NCBI GenBank assembly: GCA_001899305.1
Contig: MKWL01000001.1
Span: 1-64,000, forward strand
From: Thiobacillus sp. 0-1251
GTDB lineage: Bacteria; Pseudomonadota; Gammaproteobacteria; Burkholderiales; Thiobacillaceae
Direction of reading: 5' to 3'
DNA: 64,000 nt
Below are positions 1 to 8,258 of the stretch, one piece after another. The translations under genes were made by a program, and so were the position numbers. Below the pieces are notes generated by a model. That model was not told the origin of the DNA and did no database searches. It saw only the letters and a program-made list of their open reading frames with translations. Within the stretch, counting starts at the first letter, position 1; every line of letters begins with the position of its first letter.

Positions 1-278
1 AAACAGGCCGTATGTAGAGCCGCAGTCTTATACCGAATCAACATCCGGATGCTTTGCGTGATAGGGGGAGTCCATGTAGCTTCAGCTAACCGCTCCGTAA
101 GACGCCTCGTCGGCTGGGGGCCCCGTTTTCAGCGGATGCCTGCCAGTGCATAGGCAAAATCCTACCGACCCGCCGCAACCGACCGACCACAATCACAGTG
201 ACCTTGCTGGACCTTGGCAAGGCTTGGCCAAAGCCCGTCATGGGCGGGGCCAACTTCGAACGCACAAAGGAGATCGGT
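1..278. other. Left-edge stretch with no gene recognised
   Basis: No convincing coding region, RNA gene or terminator was seen on either strand. Short open frames here are antisense or frame-shifted relative to the next gene. The promoter of the AF1514-like gene probably lies in the last 100 bases, but no clear -35/-10 pair was picked out. Confidence 0.5.
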
Positions 279-665
279 ATGCAGAGAATCGCATTGGCGG
301 ACAACAAGGTGAATGATTTTGTGCAGGCGCGCCGCACGGCAGTTGGCAAAGCCGGGGAACTGCTTGCACGCCCCGTCATCGTTGCCTGGAAGGACGACAG
401 GAGCGGCAAGTCGGCGCCCGAGATTCCGGGCGGAAAAGCGGGACGCTGGCATGACTATGGCGAGAGCAACGATGGCGTGCTGGAACTCGAGGTGGCGAAC
501 GACTACCACTTTATTTTTACCGAGGCGGAGGGATTCGACGAACCCGATATGAATCTGACCACCCTCGACGATAACGGAACGCGGTTCATGTGCCTGAACA
601 ACGCATGCACCGAGGAAGACAAGGAGAAGCTGGGCTATTTCCCAGGTGGCGGTCTAGGCGGCTAG
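279..665 (+). CDS. AF1514-family conserved hypothetical protein
   Basis: 128-aa soluble protein of unknown function. The sequence resembles the AF1514/DUF5619-type small proteins that I recall from archaea and sulfur or methane bacteria: a front helix (ALADNKVNDFV), then an acidic beta-rich part containing WHDYGESNDG and LELEVANDYHFIF, ending in a glycine-rich tail. The start was set at the ATG preceded by AAAGGAG at 265-271; the open frame extends 27 codons upstream without a good ribosome site. It stands alone, followed 70 bp later by a small membrane protein. The family assignment is from memory of motifs, so it is moderate; no function is proposed. Confidence 0.6.
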   Translation: MQRIALADNKVNDFVQARRTAVGKAGELLARPVIVAWKDDRSGKSAPEIPGGKAGRWHDYGESNDGVLELEVANDYHFIFTEAEGFDEPDMNLTTLDDNGTRFMCLNNACTEEDKEKLGYFPGGGLGG

Positions 666-734
666 CCGTGGACTCGCTCGACTCGGACATATCACACGCC
701 CTTTATCTTCCACGTTCTTTATAAGGAGTACGTC

Positions 735-893
735 ATGAGCATTGGAACCATACTTTTGATCGTGCTGATCTTGATCCTGATCGGGGCGGTTCCCGTCTGG
801 CCGCACAGCCGCGCGTGGGGCTATGGTCCCAGCGGAGGCATCGGCCTGCTGGTCGTCATCCTGATCGTACTGCTGGTAATGGGCTTGATATGA
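735..893 (+). CDS. DUF3309-type small membrane protein
   Basis: 52-aa hydrophobic protein with a good ribosome site (AAGGAG, 724-729). It has two membrane segments, about residues 3-17 (TILLIVLILILIGAV) and 34-52, joined by a short loop with PVWPHSRAWGYGPSGG. This loop is the hallmark of DUF3309 proteins, which are widespread in Proteobacteria and functionally uncharacterised. The full length matches the family's usual 50-60 aa. No operon partner is evident; the next gene is convergent. Confidence 0.75.
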   Translation: MSIGTILLIVLILILIGAVPVWPHSRAWGYGPSGGIGLLVVILIVLLVMGLI

Positions 894-955
894 CGGCGCG
901 CCTTCTGGGCATCAGCCAACAGACTGATGTCCAGAAAGCCTGAACTACTGCAAGA

Positions 956-2083
956 TCAAGCCGGGCGGTCCGGCAAACACGCCTGTAGCGCTTTCAGGCA
1001 ATAGTCGACGTTCTCCTGCTTGGCGGAGTAGCCCATCAGGCCGATGCGCCAAATCTTGCCGGCCATGTCGCCGAGGCCGGCGCCGATTTCGAGGTTGAAC
1101 TCCGTGAGCAGGCGGGCACGGATCGCGGCCTCATCGACGCCTTCGGGCACGTAGATCGAGTTGAGCTGCGGCAGGCGTGCGGACGGGTCCACCACGTACC
1201 TGAGGCCCATGCCTTCGAGCCCGGCCTTGAGTTTTTCATGCATGGCACGATGGCGTGCCCAGGCGTTCTCCAGACCTTCTTCCTCCAGCATCACCAGCGC
1301 TTCGTGCAGGCCGTACATCGGGTTGATCGGCGCTGTGTGATGGTAGGTGCGCTTGCCGGCGGATTGCCAGTAGCCGAGCACGAGGTTGAGGTCGAGGAAC
1401 CAGCTCTGCACGACGGTTGTGCGCGCCTTGATGCGAGCGATGGCGCGCTCGGAGAACGAAACGGGCGACAGGCCGGGCGTGCAGGACAGGCATTTCTGGC
1501 TGCCGGAATACACCGCATCGATGCCCCATTTGTCCATATACAGCGGCGTGCCGCCCAGGCTGGTGACGCAATCCATGATGGTGAGCGCGCCGAATTCCTG
1601 CGCGATCTTGCCGAGCGCCTCGGCGTCGCTTTGCGCGCCGGTCGAGGTTTCGGCATGCACGAAGGCGAGGATCTTTGCATCCGGATTCGCCTTGAAGGCG
1701 TCGCGCACCTTGTTCGGATCGACCGGCGCGCCCCAGGCGTCGTCGACGATCACCGGCACGCCGCCGGTGCGTTTGACGTTTTCCAGCATACGGCCGCCGA
1801 ACACGCCGTTGCGGCAAACGATCACCTTGTCGCCGGGCTCCACCAGGTTGACGAAACACATTTCCATCCCCGCCGAGCCTGGCGCCGAGACCGGGAAGGT
1901 CAACGCGTTCTCGGTCTGGAACGCCATGCGCAGCATGGACTTGATCTGTTCCATCAGGTCGACGAACGCGGGGTCGAGATGGCCGATGGTCGGACGTCCC
2001 ATGGCATCGAGGATGCGCTGGGGCACGTCGGAGGGCCCCGGGCCCATGAGGATGCGCTTGGGTGGGATGAAGGAAGCGGTCAT
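956..2083 (-). CDS. Class V aminotransferase, alanine/serine-glyoxylate type
   Basis: 375-aa PLP-dependent enzyme expected to transfer an amino group from alanine or serine to glyoxylate, giving glycine. Family features visible are the N-terminal substrate loop GPGPSDVP (residues 14-21), TSTGA near 147-150, the PLP-pocket Asp in IMDCVTSLGG (D171), and the Schiff-base lysine in SGSQKC (K197). The start is the ATG preceded by AAAGAG; an upstream in-frame start would add 11 residues. In an autotroph with RuBisCO this would dispose of glyoxylate from phosphoglycolate salvage, which fits with the GlcF-like protein encoded near 53 kb, but that link is inference. Substrate choice between serine and alanine cannot be read from sequence here. 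Confidence 0.85.
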   Translation of the reverse strand: MTASFIPPKRILMGPGPSDVPQRILDAMGRPTIGHLDPAFVDLMEQIKSMLRMAFQTENALTFPVSAPGSAGMEMCFVNLVEPGDKVIVCRNGVFGGRMLENVKRTGGVPVIVDDAWGAPVDPNKVRDAFKANPDAKILAFVHAETSTGAQSDAEALGKIAQEFGALTIMDCVTSLGGTPLYMDKWGIDAVYSGSQKCLSCTPGLSPVSFSERAIARIKARTTVVQSWFLDLNLVLGYWQSAGKRTYHHTAPINPMYGLHEALVMLEEEGLENAWARHRAMHEKLKAGLEGMGLRYVVDPSARLPQLNSIYVPEGVDEAAIRARLLTEFNLEIGAGLGDMAGKIWRIGLMGYSAKQENVDYCLKALQACLPDRPA

Positions 2084-2158
2084 AACCTTGTTCTCTTTGT
2101 GGAAAATGTCAACCAAAACAAAGGGTTGATTTTACGGGGAAACGACGGTGCCTGGAAA

Positions 2159-3028
2159 TCAGGCAGGCGGCTCGCCCATCAGTGGTCGCATCGCGGTCAA
2201 TAAACTGTTGAAGATACGTGGATGGTGTTTTTCCTGTTCGGCCAGCATTTGCTTCATCGCGTAGCGCTGCTGCGGCTTGGCGAAGCAGGCCGGGCAGTTC
2301 TCGAAGATCACCGGCAGGCCGGCGTCGGCGGCGAAGGCGCGGGTCTGGCGTTCGCGTGCGTAGGCGAACGGTCGGATGATGCGCAGGTCGCCAGCGTCGT
2401 TCAGGTAATGCGGCGACATGGTCCTCAGCTTGCCGCCGAACAACATGGACATCATCAGCGTCTCGGCGAGGTCGTCCAGATGCTGCGCCAGCGCGACGAC
2501 GTTGCAGCCCTGTTCGCGCGCGACGCGGTAGAGGATGCCGCGCCGCATGCGCGAGCAATAGGCGCAGTACGAGTCGCTGTTCTTGGTCAGCGTTTTCTGT
2601 GCCTCTTCCAGGATGGGCTGCGATTCGAGGAAGTAGGGCACGCCAAGTGCGGCCATGTAGGGCGTGAGCGGCGAGGGATCGAACTGGTCAGACTGCGGGT
2701 CGACCGTGCAGGCGAGCAGTTCGAATTTCACCGGCGCCTTCTGTTGCAGGTGATGCAAGGTGTGCAGCAGCGACAGCGAATCCTTACCGCCCGACAGGCC
2801 GAGCAGGATGCGGTCGCCGTCGCGGATCATGCGGAAGTCGCCGATGGCGCGTCCGGCCGCGGTGAGCAGCGAGCGCGCGGGTTTCACCCAGCCGGTGTCC
2901 GTTCGTGCTGAATCCTGAGCTTGACGAAGGGTCGAAGCATGAGCGGACACGGGGCCTTCGACGGGCCTGTCCTGAGCCTGGTCGAAGGGCTCAGGCCGAG
3001 CGGCGCTTAAGTTCAAGTCCTGGCTCAT
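2159..3028 (-). CDS. ttcA: tRNA 2-thiocytidine synthetase TtcA
   Basis: 289-aa enzyme that thiolates cytidine 32 of certain tRNAs, using ATP and an iron-sulfur cluster. It has the PP-loop ATPase motif SGGKDS, the cluster-binding pair in YCAYCSR, a third Cys in NCPACF, and the QHLDDLAET segment. The start ATG overlaps the stop of msbA (ATGA). Residues about 11-42 are foreign to the family: an in-frame insertion reading PFDQAQDRPVEG and STLRQAQDSARTD, translated from a palindromic genomic repeat (separate entry). The catalytic core begins just after it, so the protein is probably still functional. Translation coupled to msbA is likely. Confidence 0.93.
   Translation of the reverse strand: MSQDLNLSAARPEPFDQAQDRPVEGPVSAHASTLRQAQDSARTDTGWVKPARSLLTAAGRAIGDFRMIRDGDRILLGLSGGKDSLSLLHTLHHLQQKAPVKFELLACTVDPQSDQFDPSPLTPYMAALGVPYFLESQPILEEAQKTLTKNSDSYCAYCSRMRRGILYRVAREQGCNVVALAQHLDDLAETLMMSMLFGGKLRTMSPHYLNDAGDLRIIRPFAYARERQTRAFAADAGLPVIFENCPACFAKPQQRYAMKQMLAEQEKHHPRIFNSLLTAMRPLMGEPPA
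2895..2993. repeat. Palindromic dispersed repeat inside the ttcA 5' end
   Basis: Two related units carrying the CTTCGAC...CTGAGC signature lie in the first 45 codons of ttcA. Inverted arms are visible: GTGTCCG (2895-2901) with CGGACAC (2944-2950), and CCTTCGAC (2955-2962) with GTCGAAGG (2981-2988). The translated product (FDQAQDRP, LRQAQDSA) resembles the FDKLRANG-like peptides that such repeats encode in many proteobacterial genomes. Repeat copies elsewhere in the genome cannot be checked here. Confidence 0.7.
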
Positions 3029-4785
3029 GCGGAAAACTGCAGCGCGTGCAGCTGCGCGTAGCGGCCCTGGCGGGCGATCAGGTCGGCATGGCTGCCGATT
3101 TCGACGATGCGACCGCCTTCCAGCACGACGATCCGGTCGGCGCGTTCGATGGTGGACAGGCGATGTGCGATGACCAGCGTGGTGCGGTTCTCCATCAGCG
3201 TCTCGAGCGCGGCCTGGACGTGGCGTTCGGATTCGTTGTCCAGGGCCGAGGTGGCCTCGTCCAGGATCAGCAGCGGTGCGTTTTTGAGGATGGCGCGTGC
3301 GATGGCGATGCGTTGGCGCTGCCCACCGGACAGTCGCATGCCGTTCTCGCCGATCAGCGTGTCGAGGCCGTCGGGCATGGCCTGGATGAAATCCCAGGCA
3401 TGTGCGGCGACGCAGGCGGTGCGGATCTCGTCGACCGTGGCGTCGCGTTTGTGGCCGTAGGCGATGTTGTGTGCCAGCGTATCGTTGAACAGCACGACAT
3501 CCTGCGACACCAGGGCAATGTGGCTGCGCAGGTTCTGCAAGCGGATGTCGCGGATGTCGATGCCGTCGAGCTGGATCGAGCCGGCATCCGGGTCGTAGAA
3601 GCGCGGCACCAGATTGGCCAGTGTCGTTTTGCCCGAGCCTGACGCGCCGACCAGCGCCACCGTCTCGCCGGGGGCGATGTCGAGCGTGATGCCGGCCAGC
3701 GCCGGTGTGGTCTTGCCGGGATAGGTCAGCGCCACGTCGCGCAGCGCCAGCCGGCCCTCGATGCGCTCGAGCGTGCGCGTGCCGCCGTCGCGCTCGGCGT
3801 CCTCGTCGAGCATGGTGAAGATGGTCTCGGCCGCGGCCAGCCCGCGCTGCAGCTGGTCGTTGACCGAGGTGAGCCGCTTCAGTGGCGCGAACAACAACAG
3901 CATCGCCATGAAGAAGGCGACGAAGCCGCCGACCGTCGTGGCGTTGTCGCTCGCCTGGTCGGCAGCGATGTAGACGATGATGGCGAGCGCGATCGCCGCG
4001 ATCAATTGGATGACGGGTTCGTACACTGCGTTGGCGGCGACACGCTTCATCTCGAACAGCCGCGCCAGATTGGCCGCCTCGCGGAAACGCGTCTGCTCGT
4101 AGGCCTCGCCGCCATAGAGCTTGACCACGCGGTGTCCGCCCACCGCCTCGTCGACCACCTGGGTGAGGTCGCCGATGTTCTGCTGCGCCTTGCGCGATAG
4201 GCCGCGCAGTCGTTTGCTGGCGACGCGCACCACCCACAGCGTGAGCGGCACCAGCGCGAACACGATCAGCGTGAGCTGCCAGTTCAGCCACAGCAGGTAG
4301 CCGAGCAGCCCCAGCACCGTCACCGTGTCGCGCACCAACGTGGTGAGCGAGCTGGTGGCCGACTGCGTGACCTGGGTGACGTTGAAGGCCAGATGCGCGA
4401 TCAGCTGGCCGCTCGGGTTCTGGTCGAAGTAGCGCGTCGGCAGCGTCATCAGCTTGTCGAACATGGTGGCGCGCAGATCCATCACCAGGCGGCTGCCGAC
4501 CCAGGCCATGCAATAGGTGCTGACGAAGCTGGTGACACCGCGCACCAGAAACAAGGCCAGTAGCAGGATCGGAATCCAGCGGATGAAATCCTGGTCCTTG
4601 GCGACGAAGCCCTTGTCCAGCAGCGGCTTGAACAAGGCAGGCAGCACCGGCTCGGTGGCGGCGGTGAGGACCAGCGCGACGAGGGACAGCGCGAACATGC
4701 GCCAATACGGCTTGACATAGCCGAGCAGGCGGCCATAGAGCGCGCGACTCTTGTGCCCTTCAGGGGAGTCGGGAGCGGGCGTCAT
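3025..4785 (-). CDS. msbA: Lipid A / lipopolysaccharide flippase MsbA (ABC half-transporter)
   Basis: 586-aa half-transporter of the inner membrane, forming a homodimer that flips lipid A-core to the outer leaflet. N-terminal half: six membrane helices (about residues 20-310). C-terminal half: nucleotide-binding domain with Walker A GASGSGKTT, signature LSGGQRQR, Walker B LLILDEATSALD and switch His in VIAHRLST. The start is the ATG that overlaps the stop of the small upstream membrane gene (ATGA); the open frame extends far upstream but that part is low-complexity and not family-like. Downstream ttcA overlaps by four bases. Length matches the family (about 580 aa). Confidence 0.93.
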   Translation of the reverse strand: MTPAPDSPEGHKSRALYGRLLGYVKPYWRMFALSLVALVLTAATEPVLPALFKPLLDKGFVAKDQDFIRWIPILLLALFLVRGVTSFVSTYCMAWVGSRLVMDLRATMFDKLMTLPTRYFDQNPSGQLIAHLAFNVTQVTQSATSSLTTLVRDTVTVLGLLGYLLWLNWQLTLIVFALVPLTLWVVRVASKRLRGLSRKAQQNIGDLTQVVDEAVGGHRVVKLYGGEAYEQTRFREAANLARLFEMKRVAANAVYEPVIQLIAAIALAIIVYIAADQASDNATTVGGFVAFFMAMLLLFAPLKRLTSVNDQLQRGLAAAETIFTMLDEDAERDGGTRTLERIEGRLALRDVALTYPGKTTPALAGITLDIAPGETVALVGASGSGKTTLANLVPRFYDPDAGSIQLDGIDIRDIRLQNLRSHIALVSQDVVLFNDTLAHNIAYGHKRDATVDEIRTACVAAHAWDFIQAMPDGLDTLIGENGMRLSGGQRQRIAIARAILKNAPLLILDEATSALDNESERHVQAALETLMENRTTLVIAHRLSTIERADRIVVLEGGRIVEIGSHADLIARQGRYAQLHALQFSA

Positions 4786-4934
4786 AGCAGCAGCAGGGTG
4801 GCGAGCCCAAGCAGGATGACGAAGCCCAGGCTGTCCGGGATGACGGTGAGCCGTCCCGACGCGCCGATGGCCGGATCGTGCTTCACGCGTTCCTGAATCA
4901 TGTGCTGCGGCGGGTTTTCGGGGTTTTCGGTCAT
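4782..4934 (-). CDS. Small single-span membrane protein upstream of msbA
   Basis: 50-aa protein with a polar N-terminus (TENPENPPQHMIQERVKHD) and one C-terminal hydrophobic segment (about 34-50, SLGFVILLGLATLLLL). The stop codon overlaps the msbA start as ATGA, so it is probably co-translated with msbA. No family was recognised. The chance that this is only a leader peptide for msbA cannot be excluded. An upstream in-frame ATG would add 13 residues. Confidence 0.5.
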   Translation of the reverse strand: MTENPENPPQHMIQERVKHDPAIGASGRLTVIPDSLGFVILLGLATLLLL

Positions 4935-5101
4935 GGGCGGATAGTGAAAAGCCCCGCGATTGTAACGCGCCATGGTTCGCTGGCGTCGATTCTGCCGGGA
5001 TGGGCGCCTCCGGTTCGGGTCTCCGGCGAGACGGCATTTTGTCGCCCATTCGCGGACTGAAGCGGTGCCTTGAACGAGTCGTCGAGCGTAGAATACGCGC
5101 C

Positions 5102-6472
5102 ATGTCGGAACCCATCGATCAGCGCCCGCGCGCGCAGAACCAGTTGGAGCAGCACCTCAGTGAGGTGCAGCTGCTGCTCGCGCGCCAGCGGCGCGTCGAA
5201 GCCCTGGTGCAGAAGCAGGACATGCCGCGCCACGAACTGGTCGAAGGCCTGGTGCACCGGCAGCATCTGGTCGAGCTGCACAACCTGCTGCGGCGCCTGT
5301 CGGCCGGCGAGATCGCGCGGGTCATCGAGGCCTTGTCGGAGGAAGATCGGCTCGCCGCCTGGCGGGAGGTCGAGGAAAACCGCTGCGAACTGGTCCTGGA
5401 AATCGTGTCGGATGACGTGCGTGCCGAACTGCTGGGGGCGCGTCCCCACAGCAGTGCGCGCAACATGCTCTCGGCCTTCGAACTGAAGAACGGCCGGCTG
5501 AGCCAGGTGCGCATCGACAGTCGCGCCGACCTGGCCAACGTCAACCCGATGTGGGTCGACCTCGTCGCCCCCTCGGCTAGCGTGCGCGCCTGGGTGGGCG
5601 AGTTCTTCGAGCTTTACCTGCCCGACCCGGAAGAAGTCACCGACATCGAGGAAAGCGCGCGCTTCTATATCGACGACAACGATGCGGTGCACATGAGCTC
5701 GAACTTCCTGCTCGACAAGCAGGGCGATTCGCGTAACGTCCCGGTGGCCTTCATCCTCCACCGCAACATCCTGTTCTCGGTCCGCAACGAGGAGCTGCCG
5801 GTGTTCCGCCTGCAGCGCCTGCGCGCCCGCACCCAGCCCGGCTATGTCTCTGACGGCAAGGACGTCCTGCTCGACCTCTACGGCGCCGATGTCGAATACT
5901 CGGCCGACGCACTCGAAGACGTCTACGCCGAATTCGAGCGCGTCGGCCGCCAAGTGCTGTCACCGCAGGTCAGCGACGACGAAGCCGCCGAGATCCTGTC
6001 CGAAATCGCCAAGGGCGAAGACCTCAACGGCCGCATCCGCCGCAACGTCCTCGACACCCGCCGCGCGCTCTCCTTCCTCATGCGCGGCCGCCTGCTCTCG
6101 TCCGACCAGCACGAGGACACGCGCCAGATCCTGCGCGACATCGAATCGCTCGACGGCCACACGTCCTTCCTCTTCAACAAGATCAACTTCCTGATGGATG
6201 CCACCGTCGGCTTCATCAACATCAACCAGAACAAGCGCGTGTCCAAGCTGACCGCGATTTCGGTCGTGTTCGTGCCGATCAACATCATCGCCGGCATTGG
6301 CGGCATGTCCGAATTCTCGATGATGACCGCCGGCATCCCGTGGCCGATTTCCTACGGCGCCTTCACGCTCGCGATGGGCGCGCTCGGTTTCGGCACCTAT
6401 CACGCACTGCGCCATCTCGAACAGCGCAAAGCCCAGCAGACGCTTGTGGCGCGGCAGCGGAAGGAAGCCTGA
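5102..6472 (+). CDS. CorA-like divalent cation transporter with MgtE-N-like domain
   Basis: 456-aa membrane protein. Residues about 40-120 form alpha-helical repeats like the MgtE N-terminal domain (HELVEGLVHRQHLVELHNLL, LSEEDRLAAWREV, VSDDVRAELL). The rest is CorA-like: cytoplasmic alpha/beta part, long stalk helix with NINQNKRVSK, then two C-terminal membrane helices (about 378-400 and 410-430). The CorA signature GMN is here G401-M402-S403 (GGMSEF), so ion choice may differ from classical Mg/Co uptake, and Zn or another cation is possible. It lies alone, divergent from the msbA group, which starts about 170 bp away. Start chosen at the ATG just upstream of SEPIDQRP. Confidence 0.8.
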   Translation: MSEPIDQRPRAQNQLEQHLSEVQLLLARQRRVEALVQKQDMPRHELVEGLVHRQHLVELHNLLRRLSAGEIARVIEALSEEDRLAAWREVEENRCELVLEIVSDDVRAELLGARPHSSARNMLSAFELKNGRLSQVRIDSRADLANVNPMWVDLVAPSASVRAWVGEFFELYLPDPEEVTDIEESARFYIDDNDAVHMSSNFLLDKQGDSRNVPVAFILHRNILFSVRNEELPVFRLQRLRARTQPGYVSDGKDVLLDLYGADVEYSADALEDVYAEFERVGRQVLSPQVSDDEAAEILSEIAKGEDLNGRIRRNVLDTRRALSFLMRGRLLSSDQHEDTRQILRDIESLDGHTSFLFNKINFLMDATVGFININQNKRVSKLTAISVVFVPINIIAGIGGMSEFSMMTAGIPWPISYGAFTLAMGALGFGTYHALRHLEQRKAQQTLVARQRKEA

Positions 6473-6819
6473 GCGCCTTCTACGGATATCAGTTTCATCA
6501 GAACGTCCGTTTTTGAAGAAAAGAACTGGGTTCGGTAGGCGGCTCAAATCGACCCTGAGAGACGCTCGGAGCTTGCTCATCGTACGGCCGCTGAGGCAGG
6601 GAAAGCGGTCTATTCAACATCCAATCTCAAACCTCCCGTCGATACTTGAGCCTCTAAATCAGGTGCATAATTCGCCTACCAAGAGCCTCTTTTTTCATAA
6701 CGGGCACTGCGAAAAAATTTAAAAAATCATCAAGATAAGCCACTATGACAGCCGTCTCTATCTTAATAAATATCCGGACCCCATAGGTCGCTTGATTAAC
6801 TATTCGATATTGCAGCGTC
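6473..6819. other. AT-rich intergenic stretch before the recombinase-like gene
   Basis: 347 bp without a credible gene. The last 130 bases are clearly AT-richer than the surroundings (for instance the A/T run at 6711-6731), as is common upstream of horizontally acquired genes. No direct repeat matching the far side of the recombinase gene was found by eye, so no attachment site is claimed. Confidence 0.45.
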
Positions 6820-8067
6820 ATGACGACCAAAGAAGCTGTCACCTCACTCCTCCAGCAGCGCAAGTACAGTCATCGCACCGTTGAGTCCTATGTCGGCTGG
6901 TTTGATCGGTTGAGTTCGTATTTCCATGGACGGGCAGTGGCGGATCTTGATACGGAAGATATCGCTTCGTATTTCCAGCATCTCCAGTCCAAGCGCCTCA
7001 ATGATCAGACCGTACGGCAGGCAAGCTCGGCATTGCGCTTCATTTTTCGTGAGGTTATTCGAAAGAAGGAGCTGGTTGCAGTTATTCCGGTCATCCGACC
7101 CAAGCGGCCGATTGCTGTAATTCCCAGTCAGGCACAGGTATTTTCTGGCCTCACTGAGGTAGCGAACCCACAGCTAAGGTTGGCACTGAAATGCATCTAC
7201 GGAATGGGCCTTGAGCTTCAGGAAGCTTTGCTGATTCGCGTAAGGGATATTGATTTCCCGTCGAACAGAATGCGTGTGATTCCACAGCGAAGCAAGACGG
7301 CGCGTGACGTACCGATCCCGCTTTTTGCCATAGATGATTTGCAGTTATTGGCCAAACCAAAGCGGAAAACGGATTTCTTGTTCAGCACCGACAAGGGTGA
7401 GAAGCTCCCCGAGCAGAGACTTCAACGTGCGTGGGCGGACGCGCGGGCCAAAGCAAGTCTTTCTCCAAGAATAAACATTCGATCACTTCGCCATGCATAC
7501 ATACGCCACCTCACTATGCTCGGTGTTCAGCTTAAAGACGTGCTACACCATCTCGGTTTACACAAAGCGCGCACATTAGAGTACTACTCAAACTACAGTG
7601 CCGTTCCGACGGAAATAACCTTCAGCCCGGCCGATCGATTGATCCACGAAGCAGAGCAAGCAACTGATTCAGAATCGCCGTGGTACGTAGCGCCAGCGCG
7701 AATCGCGGCGTTAGTCGAACTAAAACCGGAGAAATATGATTTCCGACGATTGGTCTTGTTGTTACAAGAGTTGAATTCAGCATCAGCGAATAGTAATTAC
7801 CTTTCGATGGCGTTCTTGGTCCGCGCAATTATTGACCATGTTCCTCCGATTTTCGGTTGTGAAACCTTTGGCCAAGTTTCCAACAATTATCAAGGGACGC
7901 GATCGTTCAAGAAGAACATGGACCATTTGCACAATGCACTTCGAAACGTTGCTGACAGTTATCTGCACACTCATGTGAGGCAGAAGGAAGATCTTCCTAC
8001 TTTTATTCAGATTGATTTTCGGTCCCAGCTGGATCAACTTCTTGGCGAAGTAATACGAATCGCGTGA
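6820..8067 (+). CDS. Tyrosine-recombinase-like protein with extra C-terminal domain; active site partly degenerate
   Basis: 415-aa protein. Residues 1-90 resemble the SAM-like core-binding domain of phage/XerD integrases (SHRTVESYVGWFDRL); 100-262 resemble the catalytic domain. Retained: beta-hairpin Lys (K159), box II H225-A-Y-I-R228 and tyrosine in LEYYS (Y255/Y256). Altered: the first catalytic Arg position, normally TGLR, reads MGLE (E132), and LGH reads LGL (L247). Residues about 275-415 are an added domain (LVRAIIDHVPPIFG, ADSYLHTHVR, LDQLLGEVIRI) that I recall as a stand-alone or fused region in hypothetical proteins. Lower G+C than its neighbours and an isolated position suggest transfer. 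It may bind DNA or recombine weakly; activity is uncertain. Confidence 0.7.
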   Translation: MTTKEAVTSLLQQRKYSHRTVESYVGWFDRLSSYFHGRAVADLDTEDIASYFQHLQSKRLNDQTVRQASSALRFIFREVIRKKELVAVIPVIRPKRPIAVIPSQAQVFSGLTEVANPQLRLALKCIYGMGLELQEALLIRVRDIDFPSNRMRVIPQRSKTARDVPIPLFAIDDLQLLAKPKRKTDFLFSTDKGEKLPEQRLQRAWADARAKASLSPRINIRSLRHAYIRHLTMLGVQLKDVLHHLGLHKARTLEYYSNYSAVPTEITFSPADRLIHEAEQATDSESPWYVAPARIAALVELKPEKYDFRRLVLLLQELNSASANSNYLSMAFLVRAIIDHVPPIFGCETFGQVSNNYQGTRSFKKNMDHLHNALRNVADSYLHTHVRQKEDLPTFIQIDFRSQLDQLLGEVIRIA

Positions 8068-8095
8068 ACGAAGCTAACATTTCATACCAAGGGAC

Positions 8096-8136
8096 GCGCC
8101 CCTGAATTCGGACGTTGGCTGACCACTTAGGGGCGC
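8096..8136. repeat. Inverted repeat downstream of the recombinase-like gene
   Basis: GCGCCCCT (8096-8103) and AGGGGCGC (8129-8136) are perfect 8-bp arms around a 25-bp spacer. There is no T-run, so it is a poor intrinsic terminator. It could be a recombination or folding site linked to the adjacent gene, but nothing proves this. Confidence 0.45.
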
Positions 8137-8258
8137 AACGCGGGCCTTCTTATTAGTTACTCCGACCGGCCGTTCCTGGCCGAATAGAGACAACTGGTTC
8201 GTGTCTCCAGAAACAGGAAACGCTCAGATTTTTTCGAGCAATTTCGAATTAATTCGAC

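Noticed and set aside
6480-6722. 92-codon frame between the CorA-like and recombinase-like genes
   Set aside because: Starts inside the CorA-like gene, has no ribosome site and a composition unlike a protein.
8075-8128. Integron attC site after the recombinase-like gene (GCTAAC ... GTTGGCT)
   Set aside because: The core boxes do not match RYYYAAC/GTTRRRY, and the recombinase lacks the IntI signature and two catalytic residues.
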